Under the pieces are notes generated by a model. The model was not told the origin of the DNA. It saw nothing but the letters and a program-made list of their open reading frames with translations, and ran no database searches. The translations under genes were made by a program, and so were the position numbers. Source: Neogemmobacter tilapiae (GTDB lineage: Bacteria; Pseudomonadota; Alphaproteobacteria; Rhodobacterales; Rhodobacteraceae). Taken from it: a stretch of DNA of 64,000 nt. Numbering within the stretch: position 1 is the stretch's first letter; each line of letters starts with the position of its first letter. Positions 39,644 through 49,077 of this stretch are shown in pieces. The DNA is taken from positions 1 to 64,000 of the forward strand of contig NZ_BMYJ01000004.1 of the NCBI RefSeq assembly GCF_014652215.1. Direction: 5' to 3'.

Positions 39644-41983
39644 ATGAACATCCGCGAGATTTTCGACAGCATGGATTACGGCCCCGCCCCCGAAGGCAGC
39701 AGCGAAGCCTTGGCTTGGATCGCCAATCACAAGGGCCGCTTTGGCCATTGGGTGGGCGGGCGTTTCACCGCGCCGGGCGAAACCTTCGCCACCCGGAACC
39801 CGGCGAATGGCCAGGTTCTGGCCGAGGTGACGCAGGGCAGTGCGGCGGATGTGGATGCGGCAGTGAAGGCGGCGCGGGGCGCGCAGGCGAAATGGGCGCG
39901 GATGCCGGGCTTTGAGCGGGCGAAGGTGCTGTATGCGCTGGCGCGGTTGGTGCAGAAAAATGCGCGGCTGCTGGCGGTGCTGGAAACGCTGGACAACGGC
40001 AAGCCCATCCGCGAGGCCCGCGACATCGACATCCCGCTGGTCGCGCGGCATTTCTATTATCATGCTGGGCTGGCGCAGTTGCTGGACGCGGAACTGCCGG
40101 GGATGGAGGCTTTGGGCGTTTGTGGCGCGGTGATCCCGTGGAATTTTCCGCTACTGATGCTGGCCTGGAAAGTGGCCCCGGCCTTGGCAGCGGGGAATAC
40201 CGTGGTGCTGAAACCCGCCGAATACACGCCGCTGACGGCGCTGTTGTTTGCGGAGTTGTCGGTGCAGGCGGGGCTGCCGAAAGGTGTTCTGAACATCGTC
40301 ACGGGTGACGGGGCGACGGGGGCGGCCTTGGTGGACCACCCGGATGTGAACAAGATTGCCTTTACGGGCAGCACCAGCGTTGGCAAGAAAATCCGCGCGG
40401 CGACGGCGGGGACGGGCAAGGCGTTGACTTTGGAGCTGGGTGGGAAATCCCCCTATATCGTCTTTGACGATGCCGATCTGGATTCGGCCATCGAGGGCTT
40501 GGTGGATGCCATCTGGTTCAATCAGGGGCAGGTCTGCTGTGCCGGTTCGCGCCTGTTGGTACAGGAAGGCGTGGCGGAACGTTTCCATGAAAAACTGAAG
40601 CGGCGGATGGGTGATCTGCGGGTGGGCGATCCGCTGGACAAATGCATCGACGTGGGGGCGGTGGTCGATCCGGTGCAATTGGAGACGATCACCCGGCTGG
40701 TGGAGGCGAGTGACGGCGAGAAATTCCGCGCGCCCTGTGCGTTGCCCGAGGGCGGCTGTTTCTGTCCGCCGACACTGATCACCGGGCTTTCGGCGGCCAG
40801 CCCTCTGATGCAGGAAGAGATTTTTGGGCCCGTTCTGGTATCGATGACCTTCCGCACACCCGCCGAGGCGGTCGAACTGGCGAACAACACGCGCTATGGT
40901 CTGGCGGCGACGGTCTGGACCGAGAATGTGAACCTTGCGCTGGATATCGCGCCGAAAATCAAGGCGGGCGTCGTCTGGGTCAATGCGACCAACCTGTTCG
41001 ATGCGGCGGCGGGCTTTGGTGGGGTGCGGGAAAGCGGTTTCGGGCGCGAAGGCGGATGGGAAGGCTTGCTGGCCTATCTGAAGCCTTCGGGTCAGACCAA
41101 ACCGCTGAAACCGGTGGCCGCCGTGGCGGCCCCAAGCGAGCCGCTGGTCGAAGGCATCGACCGCACGGCCAAACTGTTCATCGGCGGCAAGCAGGCGCGG
41201 CCGGATGGGGGCTATTCGCAAGCCATCTATTCGGCGAAGGGCAAGCTGCTGGGGCAGGTGGGGATTGGGAACCGGAAGGACATTCGCAACGCGGTCGAGG
41301 CGGCGCATGCGGCGAAAGGCTGGGGCAAGGCCACGGGAGCTTTGCGGGGGCAGGTGCTTTATTATCTGGCGGAAAATCTTTCGGCGCGGGCCAGTGAATT
41401 TGCCGGGCGTTTGCGCGATCTGACGGGGCGTTCGGGCGAGGAGGAGGTGCAGACCGCCATCCGCCGCCTGTTCACCTATGCCGCCTGGGCCGACAAATAC
41501 GATGGGGCGGCGAAATCCGTGCCCTTGCGCGGTGTCGCCTTGGCGATGAACGAACCCTGCGGCGTTGTTGGCATCATTGCGCCGGATGAATCCCCCGTGT
41601 TGGGCGCGATCAGCCTTTTGGCCCCCGCCATCGCGATGGGGAACACTTGTGTTCTGGTGCCCTCATCCGTGGCCCCACTCGCCATGACCGACTTCTATCA
41701 GGTGCTGGAAACCTCGGACGTTCCCGGCGGTGTCATCAACATCGTGACCGGACCGCATGGCGAACTGGCGAAAACGCTGGCCGGGCATATGGATGTCGAT
41801 GCGGTCTGGTGCTTTGGGGCAGGGGCCTTGTCGAAAACGGTGGAAAGCGAAGCGGCGGGGAACGTGAAACGCACTTGGGTCAACCATGGGCAGGCCACCG
41901 ATTGGGCCACAGCGGAAGGTCCCGCCTTCCTGCGCGCCGCGACCGAGGTCAAGACGATCTGGGTGCCTTACGGCGAGGGTTGA
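39644..41983 (+). CDS. Two-domain aldehyde dehydrogenase (ALDH16 type)
   Basis: 779 residues from ATG 39644 (GGAG seven bases before; ATG 39638 lies too close to it). Residues about 1-485 form a complete ALDH domain with 'IPWNFPLLMLAWK', 'GSTSVGKKI', the Glu motif 'LELGGKSP' and the catalytic Cys in 'NQGQVCCAGSR'. Residues 500-779 form a second ALDH-like domain ('TAKLFIGGKQ', 'GIIAPDESPVLGAI') without the catalytic Cys and Glu, so it is probably inactive and serves assembly. This layout is that of ALDH16, known in bacteria including Loktanella. Beside deoC, oxidation of acetaldehyde or related aldehydes is inferred. Confidence 0.85.
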   Translation: MNIREIFDSMDYGPAPEGSSEALAWIANHKGRFGHWVGGRFTAPGETFATRNPANGQVLAEVTQGSAADVDAAVKAARGAQAKWARMPGFERAKVLYALARLVQKNARLLAVLETLDNGKPIREARDIDIPLVARHFYYHAGLAQLLDAELPGMEALGVCGAVIPWNFPLLMLAWKVAPALAAGNTVVLKPAEYTPLTALLFAELSVQAGLPKGVLNIVTGDGATGAALVDHPDVNKIAFTGSTSVGKKIRAATAGTGKALTLELGGKSPYIVFDDADLDSAIEGLVDAIWFNQGQVCCAGSRLLVQEGVAERFHEKLKRRMGDLRVGDPLDKCIDVGAVVDPVQLETITRLVEASDGEKFRAPCALPEGGCFCPPTLITGLSAASPLMQEEIFGPVLVSMTFRTPAEAVELANNTRYGLAATVWTENVNLALDIAPKIKAGVVWVNATNLFDAAAGFGGVRESGFGREGGWEGLLAYLKPSGQTKPLKPVAAVAAPSEPLVEGIDRTAKLFIGGKQARPDGGYSQAIYSAKGKLLGQVGIGNRKDIRNAVEAAHAAKGWGKATGALRGQVLYYLAENLSARASEFAGRLRDLTGRSGEEEVQTAIRRLFTYAAWADKYDGAAKSVPLRGVALAMNEPCGVVGIIAPDESPVLGAISLLAPAIAMGNTCVLVPSSVAPLAMTDFYQVLETSDVPGGVINIVTGPHGELAKTLAGHMDVDAVWCFGAGALSKTVESEAAGNVKRTWVNHGQATDWATAEGPAFLRAATEVKTIWVPYGEG

Positions 41984-42586
41984 TCACCACATGGTCGCGG
42001 CAGCGCGGACGGGCCAAGCGGCATCATAGGCGGCCCCGTCAATGCCGCCTTCGGTGATTTCGCGCAGCATGTCGCCCACTGTGGGCAGACCTTCCGCCCG
42101 GTTTTCACCGGACCAAAGCTGCGAGCGGATCAGGGCGCGGGCGCATTGGGAATAGGCTTCCTGAACGGTGATCAGGGCGACCGTCCGGGGCTGGGCAGCA
42201 CCGCGGGCAAAGCTGGAAAGCAGTTCAGGATCGGCGGACAAAATTGCCCGCCCGTTCACCCGGATCACATTGTTTGATCCTTGCACAAAGAACATCAGGC
42301 TGACCCGCCCGTCCCGCACGATGTTGCGCAAGCTGTCGATCCGTTCGTTGCCCTTCCAATCGGGCAACGCCAGCGTCTGGGCATCCAGCACCCGCACGAC
42401 AGGCCCATCATCGCCGCGCGGGCTGGCATCGGTGCCCTCGGGCCCCACGGTGGTCAGCACGCAAAAATGCGCGCGTTCCACAAAGGTGCGATAGGCGGGG
42501 GTCAGGAAGGGCGTGACCTTGACGGTCGCGGCTTGGCCCGGCTGGCCGTAGAGCGCTTCCAAAGCCTCAACCGAACGGATTTCCAT
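41984..42586 (-). CDS. Pyridoxamine-5'-phosphate-oxidase-like FMN protein
   Basis: 200 residues from ATG 42586 (its first base is the last base of the TfoX stop). Split-barrel pattern: 'HFCVLTTVGPEGTDASPRGDDGPVVRVLD', 'LALPDWKGNERIDSLRNIVRDGRVSLMFFVQGSNNVIRVNGRA'. This is the MSMEG_1061-like branch of PNPOx-related flavoproteins, whose substrates are mostly unknown. Same-strand, tightly packed with the TfoX-N gene. Confidence 0.85.
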   Translation of the reverse strand: MEIRSVEALEALYGQPGQAATVKVTPFLTPAYRTFVERAHFCVLTTVGPEGTDASPRGDDGPVVRVLDAQTLALPDWKGNERIDSLRNIVRDGRVSLMFFVQGSNNVIRVNGRAILSADPELLSSFARGAAQPRTVALITVQEAYSQCARALIRSQLWSGENRAEGLPTVGDMLREITEGGIDGAAYDAAWPVRAAATMW

Positions 42587-42915
42587 CACTTTGCCTTTTT
42601 GGGTTTCGGTTTGGGGGCAGGCAGGTCTGCGGCGACGGCCCGCAAGACCTTCGCCATCAGATCGCCATCGTCCAAGGCGGCGTCGATCAGCAGATGCGGC
42701 TTGGCACCGGGGTAGGGCGGCCCCATCGCGTTGTTTTCCAACAGGGCCAAGGCCCCCGGTGTCGGCTTGACGAAAAGGGTATCGTCACAGATCAGGGCCA
42801 CAACTTTGCCATCCAGATAGATCGCGTATTCACCGAACATCTTGCGCAGCGAAAGCGGGCCAGCGCCTGAGATCTGATCCAGAATGCCTTCGGCCACCTG
42901 TGCGGATGTGCCCAT
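42586..42915 (-). CDS. TfoX N-terminal domain protein
   Basis: 109 residues with 'LRKMFGEYAIYLDGKVVALICDDTLFVKPT', the TfoX/Sxy N-terminal signature, and a Lys/Pro-rich tail. The C-terminal TfoX domain of competence regulators is absent. Its ATG overlaps the plsC stop. The function of stand-alone TfoX-N proteins is unclear. Confidence 0.85.
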   Translation of the reverse strand: MGTSAQVAEGILDQISGAGPLSLRKMFGEYAIYLDGKVVALICDDTLFVKPTPGALALLENNAMGPPYPGAKPHLLIDAALDDGDLMAKVLRAVAADLPAPKPKPKKAK

Positions 42916-43643
42916 TAAACCCCCTTGAAGCCCGCCTCGGCCATCAGCCGATCCGAGGCCCCTTCGACCTGAGCTTCCACGGTTTTCGTGAAATTTTCAT
43001 GATCCAGCCCGGGTTCGATCACTGGCAGGAATTCGATCACCGCCGTACCGCGTTTGCGCAAAAGGCTGCGCTTGGGCCAGAAGACACCAACATTCGTCGC
43101 CACCGGCACGCAGGGCTGGCCCAACTGCCCATAAATCACAGCCGCCCCGATCTTGTAGGGGGCCTTGACCCCCGGCGCGATGCGGGTGCCTTGCGGATAG
43201 ATCACCAACTGGCTGGGCAGGTCGCCCCCGGCTTTGGCATCGGCCACCATCTTAAGGATCGCAGCACCCTTTTTGCCCCGGTCCACCGGAATGCAGCCGA
43301 CCCTCAGGGCAAACCAGCCCAGAACCGGCGCATAGACCAGTTCTTTCTTCATCACAAAGCGGGGGCGGGGCACGGCGGCAAAGATCAGCAGGATGTCAAA
43401 GAAGGACTGGTGTTTCGCGGCCAGCATCACCGCGCCTTGGGGTATCGGCCCGCGGATTTCGGATTTCAGGCCGACCAGAAGGCGGGCGGAAAAGATGACC
43501 CAGCGGCAGAAAAGCTTGCAGGCGGCCATGGCCCCATTGGGCGAAAGCAGTGCCCAAGGCAGGAAGATCAGCCCGATCAATGCCATCGCCAGATACATCT
43601 GGACAACAAAAATCAGCGACAGAATCCATTGTAGAAGGATCAT
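42915..43643 (-). CDS. plsC: 1-acyl-sn-glycerol-3-phosphate acyltransferase
   Basis: 242 residues from ATG 43643, which overlaps the ftsX stop. PlsC makes phosphatidic acid. One or two N-terminal membrane segments precede the acyltransferase domain with motif I H-x4-D ('KHQSFFD') and the 'YPQGTR' motif (usually FPEGTR). It forms an operon with ftsE and ftsX. Confidence 0.9.
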   Translation of the reverse strand: MILLQWILSLIFVVQMYLAMALIGLIFLPWALLSPNGAMAACKLFCRWVIFSARLLVGLKSEIRGPIPQGAVMLAAKHQSFFDILLIFAAVPRPRFVMKKELVYAPVLGWFALRVGCIPVDRGKKGAAILKMVADAKAGGDLPSQLVIYPQGTRIAPGVKAPYKIGAAVIYGQLGQPCVPVATNVGVFWPKRSLLRKRGTAVIEFLPVIEPGLDHENFTKTVEAQVEGASDRLMAEAGFKGV

Positions 43644-44518
43644 GGCAGGCCTCTTAACCGATTGAACGCCGCCAAGCGCGTGGCGACATAGGCGACCACG
43701 GCCGCCGCAATGGGCAGGGCCAAGGGATAGGCCCATTCGATACCTTGAAAGCCGAGGCCTGTGAGGAACCCGCCTTCGGTTTCAGCCCCCGGCAGCAGGG
43801 CCACCGCCAGCATTCCGAAAATCGCGCCCAAACCGGCGCCCAACAGCGCCCGGAGGGTAAAGCGCCGCACAAAGGCGCGGGCGATATAGGCATCGCGCGC
43901 ACCCACCAGCCGCAAGACGCGGATCACTTGGGCATTGGCGGAAAGGGCGGCATGGGCGGCCAAGGTGATCATCGCGGCCATCGCGCCGCCAATCAGCAGG
44001 ATCGACACCTGCCCCAGCAGACGCAGCCGCCCGGCGGCCACGACCAAGGGTTGCCGCCAGCGGCCATGATCGTCCAGCACCGCGCCGGGTGCCTCGGCGG
44101 ACAGGCGTTGCCGCAAGCCTTCGGCATCAAAGCCTTGTCCGGCAGAGGTCACCTCGATCAGGCGCGGCAAGGGCAGGTCTTCGACCGGAAGATCGGCCCC
44201 GAACCACGGGGCCAGCAGTTTTTGTTGTTCATCGTCGGTGAGTGCCCGCGCCTCGGCAACCCCGGGGGTCGTCGCCAGCACGTTCAGAACCGCCTGGGTC
44301 TGAAACTCCATCTGGTCGGGCGGGGCCGCGATGCGGATGGTCGCGGTGTTCGACAAGGCCTCTTGCCAGCGTTCGGCCAAGCGGCCTGCGGCCAGCGACA
44401 GCGCCAGCGCAAAGACCGCCAGAAAGACCATGACCCCGGCGGTGAAGGAGGTTAGCCAGGCGGTATGCCCGGTCTGCGGCACGATGCGGTCGGTCGGCCC
44501 ATCCTTGCGCGCCATCAC
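43640..44518 (-). CDS. ftsX: Cell division protein FtsX
   Basis: 292 residues with four transmembrane helices in the FtsX order: one N-terminal, a periplasmic loop of about 120 residues, then three C-terminal helices ('GARDAYIARAFVRRFTLRALLGAGLGAIFG'). With FtsE it forms the ABC-like complex that activates peptidoglycan hydrolases at the septum. Overlaps ftsE and plsC by four bases. Confidence 0.9.
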   Translation of the reverse strand: MMARKDGPTDRIVPQTGHTAWLTSFTAGVMVFLAVFALALSLAAGRLAERWQEALSNTATIRIAAPPDQMEFQTQAVLNVLATTPGVAEARALTDDEQQKLLAPWFGADLPVEDLPLPRLIEVTSAGQGFDAEGLRQRLSAEAPGAVLDDHGRWRQPLVVAAGRLRLLGQVSILLIGGAMAAMITLAAHAALSANAQVIRVLRLVGARDAYIARAFVRRFTLRALLGAGLGAIFGMLAVALLPGAETEGGFLTGLGFQGIEWAYPLALPIAAAVVAYVATRLAAFNRLRGLP

Positions 44519-45186
44519 AGATCGGCCCCCGCCGCTTGCAGCCGTTTGTCACGGATGCGCAGAACGCGCGCATTCACCTGTTGCTTGGCCGCGCGGATCA
44601 GGTTCATGTCATGCGTCGCCACGAGGATGGTCTTTCCCATGCGGTTCAATTCCACCAGCAGGGCGAGCAGGCGCTGGGACATGTCCCAGTCAAGGTTCCC
44701 GGTCGGTTCATCCGCCAGCAAGACATCGGGCGAGGTGATGACCGCCCGCGCCAAGGCGGCCCTTTGCCTTTCGCCACCTGAAAGCGTGGGGGGCAGGGCA
44801 TCGGCCAGACCGCCCAGTCCAACCCAGGCCAAAAGTGCGGATAGATCGTCCAGCTCGTTCCCCCGCCCTGCGACGGTCAGCGGCAAGGCGACATTTGTGG
44901 CCAGGGGAAGATGATCAAGAAACTGGCAATCCTGATGGACAACGCCCATCCGCCGACGGGCTATGGCTAATTCGTCCCTTTTCATGTCTTTGACATTACG
45001 ATCAAATATCGTGACGCGGCCCGTTGTCGGTTTGAGCTCGCCATAGCAGAGTTTCAGGAATGTCGACTTCCCCGTGCCCGAGGGGCCGGTCAAAAAGTAG
45101 AAGCTGCCCGCAGCAAGGGTCAGGTTGACGTCCGTCAACAGCGGCTCGGGGCCGTAGGCATAGCTGACTTGTTCCAGCGCGATCAC
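44515..45186 (-). CDS. ftsE: Cell division ATP-binding protein FtsE
   Basis: 223 residues from GTG 45186, the standard FtsE length; ATG 45276 would add 30 residues not typical of the family. ABC ATPase motifs: Walker A 'GPSGTGKST', Q-loop 'VVHQDCQFL', signature 'LSGGERQR', Walker B 'VLLADEPTGNLD' and 'THD'. Partner of FtsX. The divergent zinc-ribbon gene starts at 45384, so the promoter lies between. Confidence 0.9.
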   Translation of the reverse strand: MIALEQVSYAYGPEPLLTDVNLTLAAGSFYFLTGPSGTGKSTFLKLCYGELKPTTGRVTIFDRNVKDMKRDELAIARRRMGVVHQDCQFLDHLPLATNVALPLTVAGRGNELDDLSALLAWVGLGGLADALPPTLSGGERQRAALARAVITSPDVLLADEPTGNLDWDMSQRLLALLVELNRMGKTILVATHDMNLIRAAKQQVNARVLRIRDKRLQAAGADL

Positions 45187-45383
45187 GGGGCGGGTGTTCC
45201 TGACATGGAAAACGGCCCGAAAGGCCGCCTGTGCCGTTGCATCCTTGCCCAATCCTTGCGGCGGATTCAATCGCATGATGCGGATAAGTCTGGCAAAGTC
45301 TTCAAGGATTTGGTTAGGATGGGTAAAACAAACGATTGAGGCTGGTCGAAAAGGGCCGGTCGGACGGGGTGGGGGCAACGACA

Positions 45384-46457
45384 ATGCGACTGATATGCCC
45401 GAATTGCGAGGCGCAATACGAAGTCGCCGACAATGCGATCCCGGTCGGTGGCCGGGATGTGCAATGTTCGAATTGCAGCAACACGTGGTATCAAATGCCC
45501 TTGGGGGCCAATGGAACGGCGCCGGCGGGGCGGGCGATGGCGGCACCGGCGAAGGCTGCGGTGACGGCCAAAGCGGAACCCGTAAAGCGCGAAGCGGCGC
45601 AGACCCCGACCTCGGAGCCGGTGGCGGAAAAGCCAAAGGCCCCGCGGAAGCCAAAGGCCGAGCCGCCTGCCGTCGCAGAGGCTGCTGCGGCAGAAACGCC
45701 GCCTGCGACAGAGGAGCTGGCACCACCTAAAATCGACAAAGGCGTTCTGGACGTTCTGCGCGAAGAGGCTGAACGGGAAGCCGCCAAGCGCAAGGCCGAT
45801 GCCGAGGCGGCCGAGGCGCAGGCCCGGGCGGCTGAAGCAGAGGCTAAGGCGGCGGCGGATGCCTTGGCGGCTGCGGTGGCCGCGACAGCGGCCAGTGCAG
45901 CGCCGACCCTCGCGGTTGTGCCGGACCCGGTCGAGGCGGTGGAAGGGGAAACGCCAGCCGCGGCACCCTCGTCGGCGGTCGCCAAATTGCAGGCGGCGAT
46001 TGCCAGCAAACCGAGCCAGATCGAAGACAAGGCCGACAATCAAGCCAAGGAAACGGCGACCGATGCGGCGATTGCCGCCGCAGTGGCCGCTTCGTTGCAT
46101 GATGATCCCGCTGCGGCCAGCCGCCAAGGCAAAGGGCGTGAATTGCTGCCCGATATTGAAGAGATCAAGTCGAGCCTGCGATCGGCCAGCGATGACGGGG
46201 CTGAAGATGCCGATGGCGAAGAGGCCGACCCAGAAGTGGTGGCTGAGCGGCGTCAAGGTTTCCGGCGTGGTTTCATGACGATGCTGCTGCTTGGTATTCT
46301 TCTGACATCGGCCTACGTTTCGGCCCCGCGTATTGTCGCGCTGATCCCGGCCAGTGAAGGCGCGATGAGCGGCTATGTCGCGGCTGTCGATTCGGCGCGC
46401 TTATGGTTGGATCGCTTGATCCGTCAGGCGACGACCAGTTTGGAAGGCGATTCCTAG
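45384..46457 (+). CDS. Zinc-ribbon (MJ0042-type) membrane protein
   Basis: 357 residues from ATG 45384 with GGGGG upstream. The N-terminus has a two-CxxC ribbon ('MRLICPNCEAQYEV', 'VQCSNCSNTW'), then a long Ala/Glu/Lys-rich, disordered or coiled region (60-290), and one transmembrane helix near 305-325 ('FMTMLLLGILLTSAYV'). This architecture is common beside ftsE in Rhodobacteraceae. Function unknown; possibly a membrane-tethered scaffold. Confidence 0.8.
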   Translation: MRLICPNCEAQYEVADNAIPVGGRDVQCSNCSNTWYQMPLGANGTAPAGRAMAAPAKAAVTAKAEPVKREAAQTPTSEPVAEKPKAPRKPKAEPPAVAEAAAAETPPATEELAPPKIDKGVLDVLREEAEREAAKRKADAEAAEAQARAAEAEAKAAADALAAAVAATAASAAPTLAVVPDPVEAVEGETPAAAPSSAVAKLQAAIASKPSQIEDKADNQAKETATDAAIAAAVAASLHDDPAAASRQGKGRELLPDIEEIKSSLRSASDDGAEDADGEEADPEVVAERRQGFRRGFMTMLLLGILLTSAYVSAPRIVALIPASEGAMSGYVAAVDSARLWLDRLIRQATTSLEGDS

Positions 46458-46483
46458 TCTGGCCCATATTCTTTGTTTAAGAG

Positions 46484-46506
46484 CCCCGCCTTTTGGGCGG
46501 GGTTTT
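46484..46506. terminator. Intrinsic terminator between convergent genes
   Basis: CCCCGCC, loop TTTTG, GGCGGGG, then TTTTGT. It follows the zinc-ribbon gene and lies eight bases from the end of the convergent TIGR02302 gene. Confidence 0.85.
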
Positions 46507-46511
46507 GTGTT

Positions 46512-49040
46512 TTAGAACAGGTCAAGCAGCCGCTTTAGATAGTCGCGTTCCTGATCGGGCCTTGCCTGTTCGCCTGAACGGCGACGGATTTCATCCAGCA
46601 GCTCCTGCGCGCGGCGATAGATGTCGTCGCCCTGAACCATGTTTCGGTCCGAACCGATCCGCGCGCCTTCGTCACGTTCCCGGCCCAGCGGATCCAACGC
46701 GCTGTTCGGGTCAGCCCGACCCTGCGGCTCGCCTTCGCCATTTTCCACGGGATCGTTCTGCGCCATAGCATTGCCAAGCTGCCGCAAGCCGTCGCGGAGG
46801 GATTCCATCGCTTCGGCCTGACGGTCCAGCGCGCCGGACAGATCGCCGCGCCGCAGGGCCTCTTCGGCGTCATCCATCGCGCGGCCAGCTTCTTCCAACT
46901 GCCGCCGGGCCGCGTCGCCCTCTTCTGTGCCCTGACCGGGAAGAACATCGTCCCGCAGCCCGCTCATCCGGTCACGCAATTCCTGCTGCCGTTCGGCCAG
47001 CGACCGGTCGTCACGGCCCTCACCCTCGCCATCCTGCCCGCTTTGCGGCTGCCCCGGGCGTTCGCCGTTCTGGCCCTGCTGGTCTTCCTGACCTTGGTTG
47101 CCTTCCTCGCCTTGCGGCCCCTGCTGCAATTCGCGGAACGAATCGTCCGACAAATCTTGCTGATCCCGCAAAGTGTCTTGCAGATCGCGCATCGCCTCGC
47201 CGCCCGGACCCTGCGGACCACCTTGCCCTTGGCCTTCGGTGAATTGCAGGTTTTCCATCAGGTCGCGAAGGGCCTCCATGATTTCGGCGGCATCCGCCGT
47301 CCGCCCCTCTTCAAGCGCCTTCTTCAGCTCTTCCATCATCTGCTGAATTTGATCTTGGGTGACCGTATTGCCTTGCTGACCGGGCGATTGCTGCATTTCC
47401 GAAGGATCGCGCGGCTTGTTCGCCAGTTCCTGCATGTACTCCTTCATCGCCTGATCCAGCTCACGCATCAGCTCGTCGATTTCCGACTGATCCGCCCCGC
47501 GCTTGATCGCCTCGTCCAGCCGGTCCTGCGCCCTTTGCAGACGTTCCAAGGCGGATTGCAGGTCCCCCTCTTCCACCATCAGCGCGATTTCCCACAATTC
47601 CGCCGCCAGTTCGTCGCGCTTTTCCGGCGTCATATCGGATTTGACCGCGTCCAGCTTGCGCAGGAACACCCGCAGCCGCAGCGCCGCCTTGTCGTTGCGG
47701 ATCAGGGTCTCCGGCTTGTAGGTCACGGCCCGCAAGATCTGCATCGCCCTTGGCCCGTTGGCCCGGTTCCACAAAAGATCGCGGCGCATTTCCACCAAGG
47801 CGGCGGCGAGCGGGTCAAAAAAGCGTTTCCCCGTCAGCACGGCGCTGAAGGGTTCGCTTTGCCCAATCTGCCCCGCGGCATCTGTCACGGAAAGCGAGAC
47901 GGTGACCGGCAGGTTTGCAAAGGGATGGGTCGAAAAATCGTCCATCAGGGCTTCTTCAAAATCGGTCCGCTTGCCCGAAATCGGCATCGGCAGGTCGATG
48001 ACCAAGGGTTCGCGTGCCTCGGGTTCGATGGCCAGACCAAAGCGGCGGTCCATTGCCGCCATGTCGGGCGCAATGGTCGCCGTGCCGCTGGTGACGCCAT
48101 AATCATCCTGCGCCTTGAAGGGCAGGCGCATCTGGCCATTGCGTTCGCGGGTGATCTCGCCCGCCTGTTGCACGCTGGGCATTCCGTCGGGCTGGGCAGA
48201 CACTTGCCACTCGCGCCCGTTATCGCCTGCAATGCGGATCACCCCGCTTTGCCGCACCTCAAATTCCTGCGCGGCTTCGCTGGCAGGTGGCGGGTTCAGC
48301 GCGGCGGAGACGGTTTCTGTCAGCGTCAGATCGCCCGGCTCGCCATAAAGCCGGACCTGCACCTTGGTGCCGACCGGGAGTTCCACATCGCCGGCGGGAA
48401 TGTCATTCAGATAAAGCGACGGCTTGCCGGTATAGCCGGGGGGGCTGGCCCAGCCTTCCCATGCGGGCCCGGCCATGCCCGCGACGGCGGGGCCGATGCC
48501 CAGGGGTGGCACATTCGCGGCGCGCCAGAGGGAACCAAAGATCAGCGCCACGGCCAGCAGGGTCAGCGCCATATAGCGCAGACCGAACGGGTCACGGCTG
48601 GCCAAATTCAGGTCGGGCTGCACGGGTTTTGCCCCTGCGGCCACCCGTGCCATGCGGGCGCGGTGCGCCTGCCAGACGGCGACCGAAGCCGCATCATTGC
48701 GCCCGATGATCTGATCATCGGTCAGGGCGGCCAAGGGACGGCCGGGCAGGGCACTGTCGAGCCGGGCCAGGGCGTCGCTGCGGGCAGGCTTGCGGAACAT
48801 GCGCCAGCCGCGCCAAAGGGCCCAGAGGCTGCCCAGCATGGCCAGCACGACACCGGACCAGAAAACTTCCAGTGGCATCTGATCTTGCAGCCCGAAGGCC
48901 AGCGGGGCCAGGGCTGTAAACAGGATCGACCAAAGCGGCCAGAAGGCCCGCGCGAAACGTTCCGCCCAAAGCCCCACCCAGGTCAGCCGCAGGGGCCAAC
49001 GGATGTCGGGCAACATCGGGTCAGGGCTTTTCTCGCGCAT
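46512..49040 (-). CDS. TIGR02302/DUF4175 family membrane protein
   Basis: 842 residues. Three N-terminal transmembrane helices (two in about 30-75, one near 155-175) precede a large periplasmic or exposed part. A coiled, Glu/Arg/Gln-rich C-terminal half contains repeated 'DLQDTLRDQQDLSDDSF' and 'GQEDQQGQNGERPGQ' low-complexity stretches. This matches the alphaproteobacterial TIGR02302 family of unknown function. It follows lysA on the same strand with a 37-bp gap. Confidence 0.85.
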   Translation of the reverse strand: MREKSPDPMLPDIRWPLRLTWVGLWAERFARAFWPLWSILFTALAPLAFGLQDQMPLEVFWSGVVLAMLGSLWALWRGWRMFRKPARSDALARLDSALPGRPLAALTDDQIIGRNDAASVAVWQAHRARMARVAAGAKPVQPDLNLASRDPFGLRYMALTLLAVALIFGSLWRAANVPPLGIGPAVAGMAGPAWEGWASPPGYTGKPSLYLNDIPAGDVELPVGTKVQVRLYGEPGDLTLTETVSAALNPPPASEAAQEFEVRQSGVIRIAGDNGREWQVSAQPDGMPSVQQAGEITRERNGQMRLPFKAQDDYGVTSGTATIAPDMAAMDRRFGLAIEPEAREPLVIDLPMPISGKRTDFEEALMDDFSTHPFANLPVTVSLSVTDAAGQIGQSEPFSAVLTGKRFFDPLAAALVEMRRDLLWNRANGPRAMQILRAVTYKPETLIRNDKAALRLRVFLRKLDAVKSDMTPEKRDELAAELWEIALMVEEGDLQSALERLQRAQDRLDEAIKRGADQSEIDELMRELDQAMKEYMQELANKPRDPSEMQQSPGQQGNTVTQDQIQQMMEELKKALEEGRTADAAEIMEALRDLMENLQFTEGQGQGGPQGPGGEAMRDLQDTLRDQQDLSDDSFRELQQGPQGEEGNQGQEDQQGQNGERPGQPQSGQDGEGEGRDDRSLAERQQELRDRMSGLRDDVLPGQGTEEGDAARRQLEEAGRAMDDAEEALRRGDLSGALDRQAEAMESLRDGLRQLGNAMAQNDPVENGEGEPQGRADPNSALDPLGRERDEGARIGSDRNMVQGDDIYRRAQELLDEIRRRSGEQARPDQERDYLKRLLDLF

Positions 49041-49077
49041 TCGCCTGCCTTTTCCGGGCCTTAACGCCCTTGTCGTC

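Noticed and set aside
44515-45726. Extended N-terminus for FtsE (up to 403 residues)
   Set aside because: The extension is Pro/Arg/Ser-rich, overlaps the divergent zinc-ribbon gene and exceeds family length; GTG 45186 gives a standard FtsE.
47043-49064. Open frame of 673 codons on the plus strand opposite the TIGR02302 gene
   Set aside because: It is rich in His, Arg and Gln as expected for an antisense shadow of a GC-rich gene; the minus-strand protein matches a known family.
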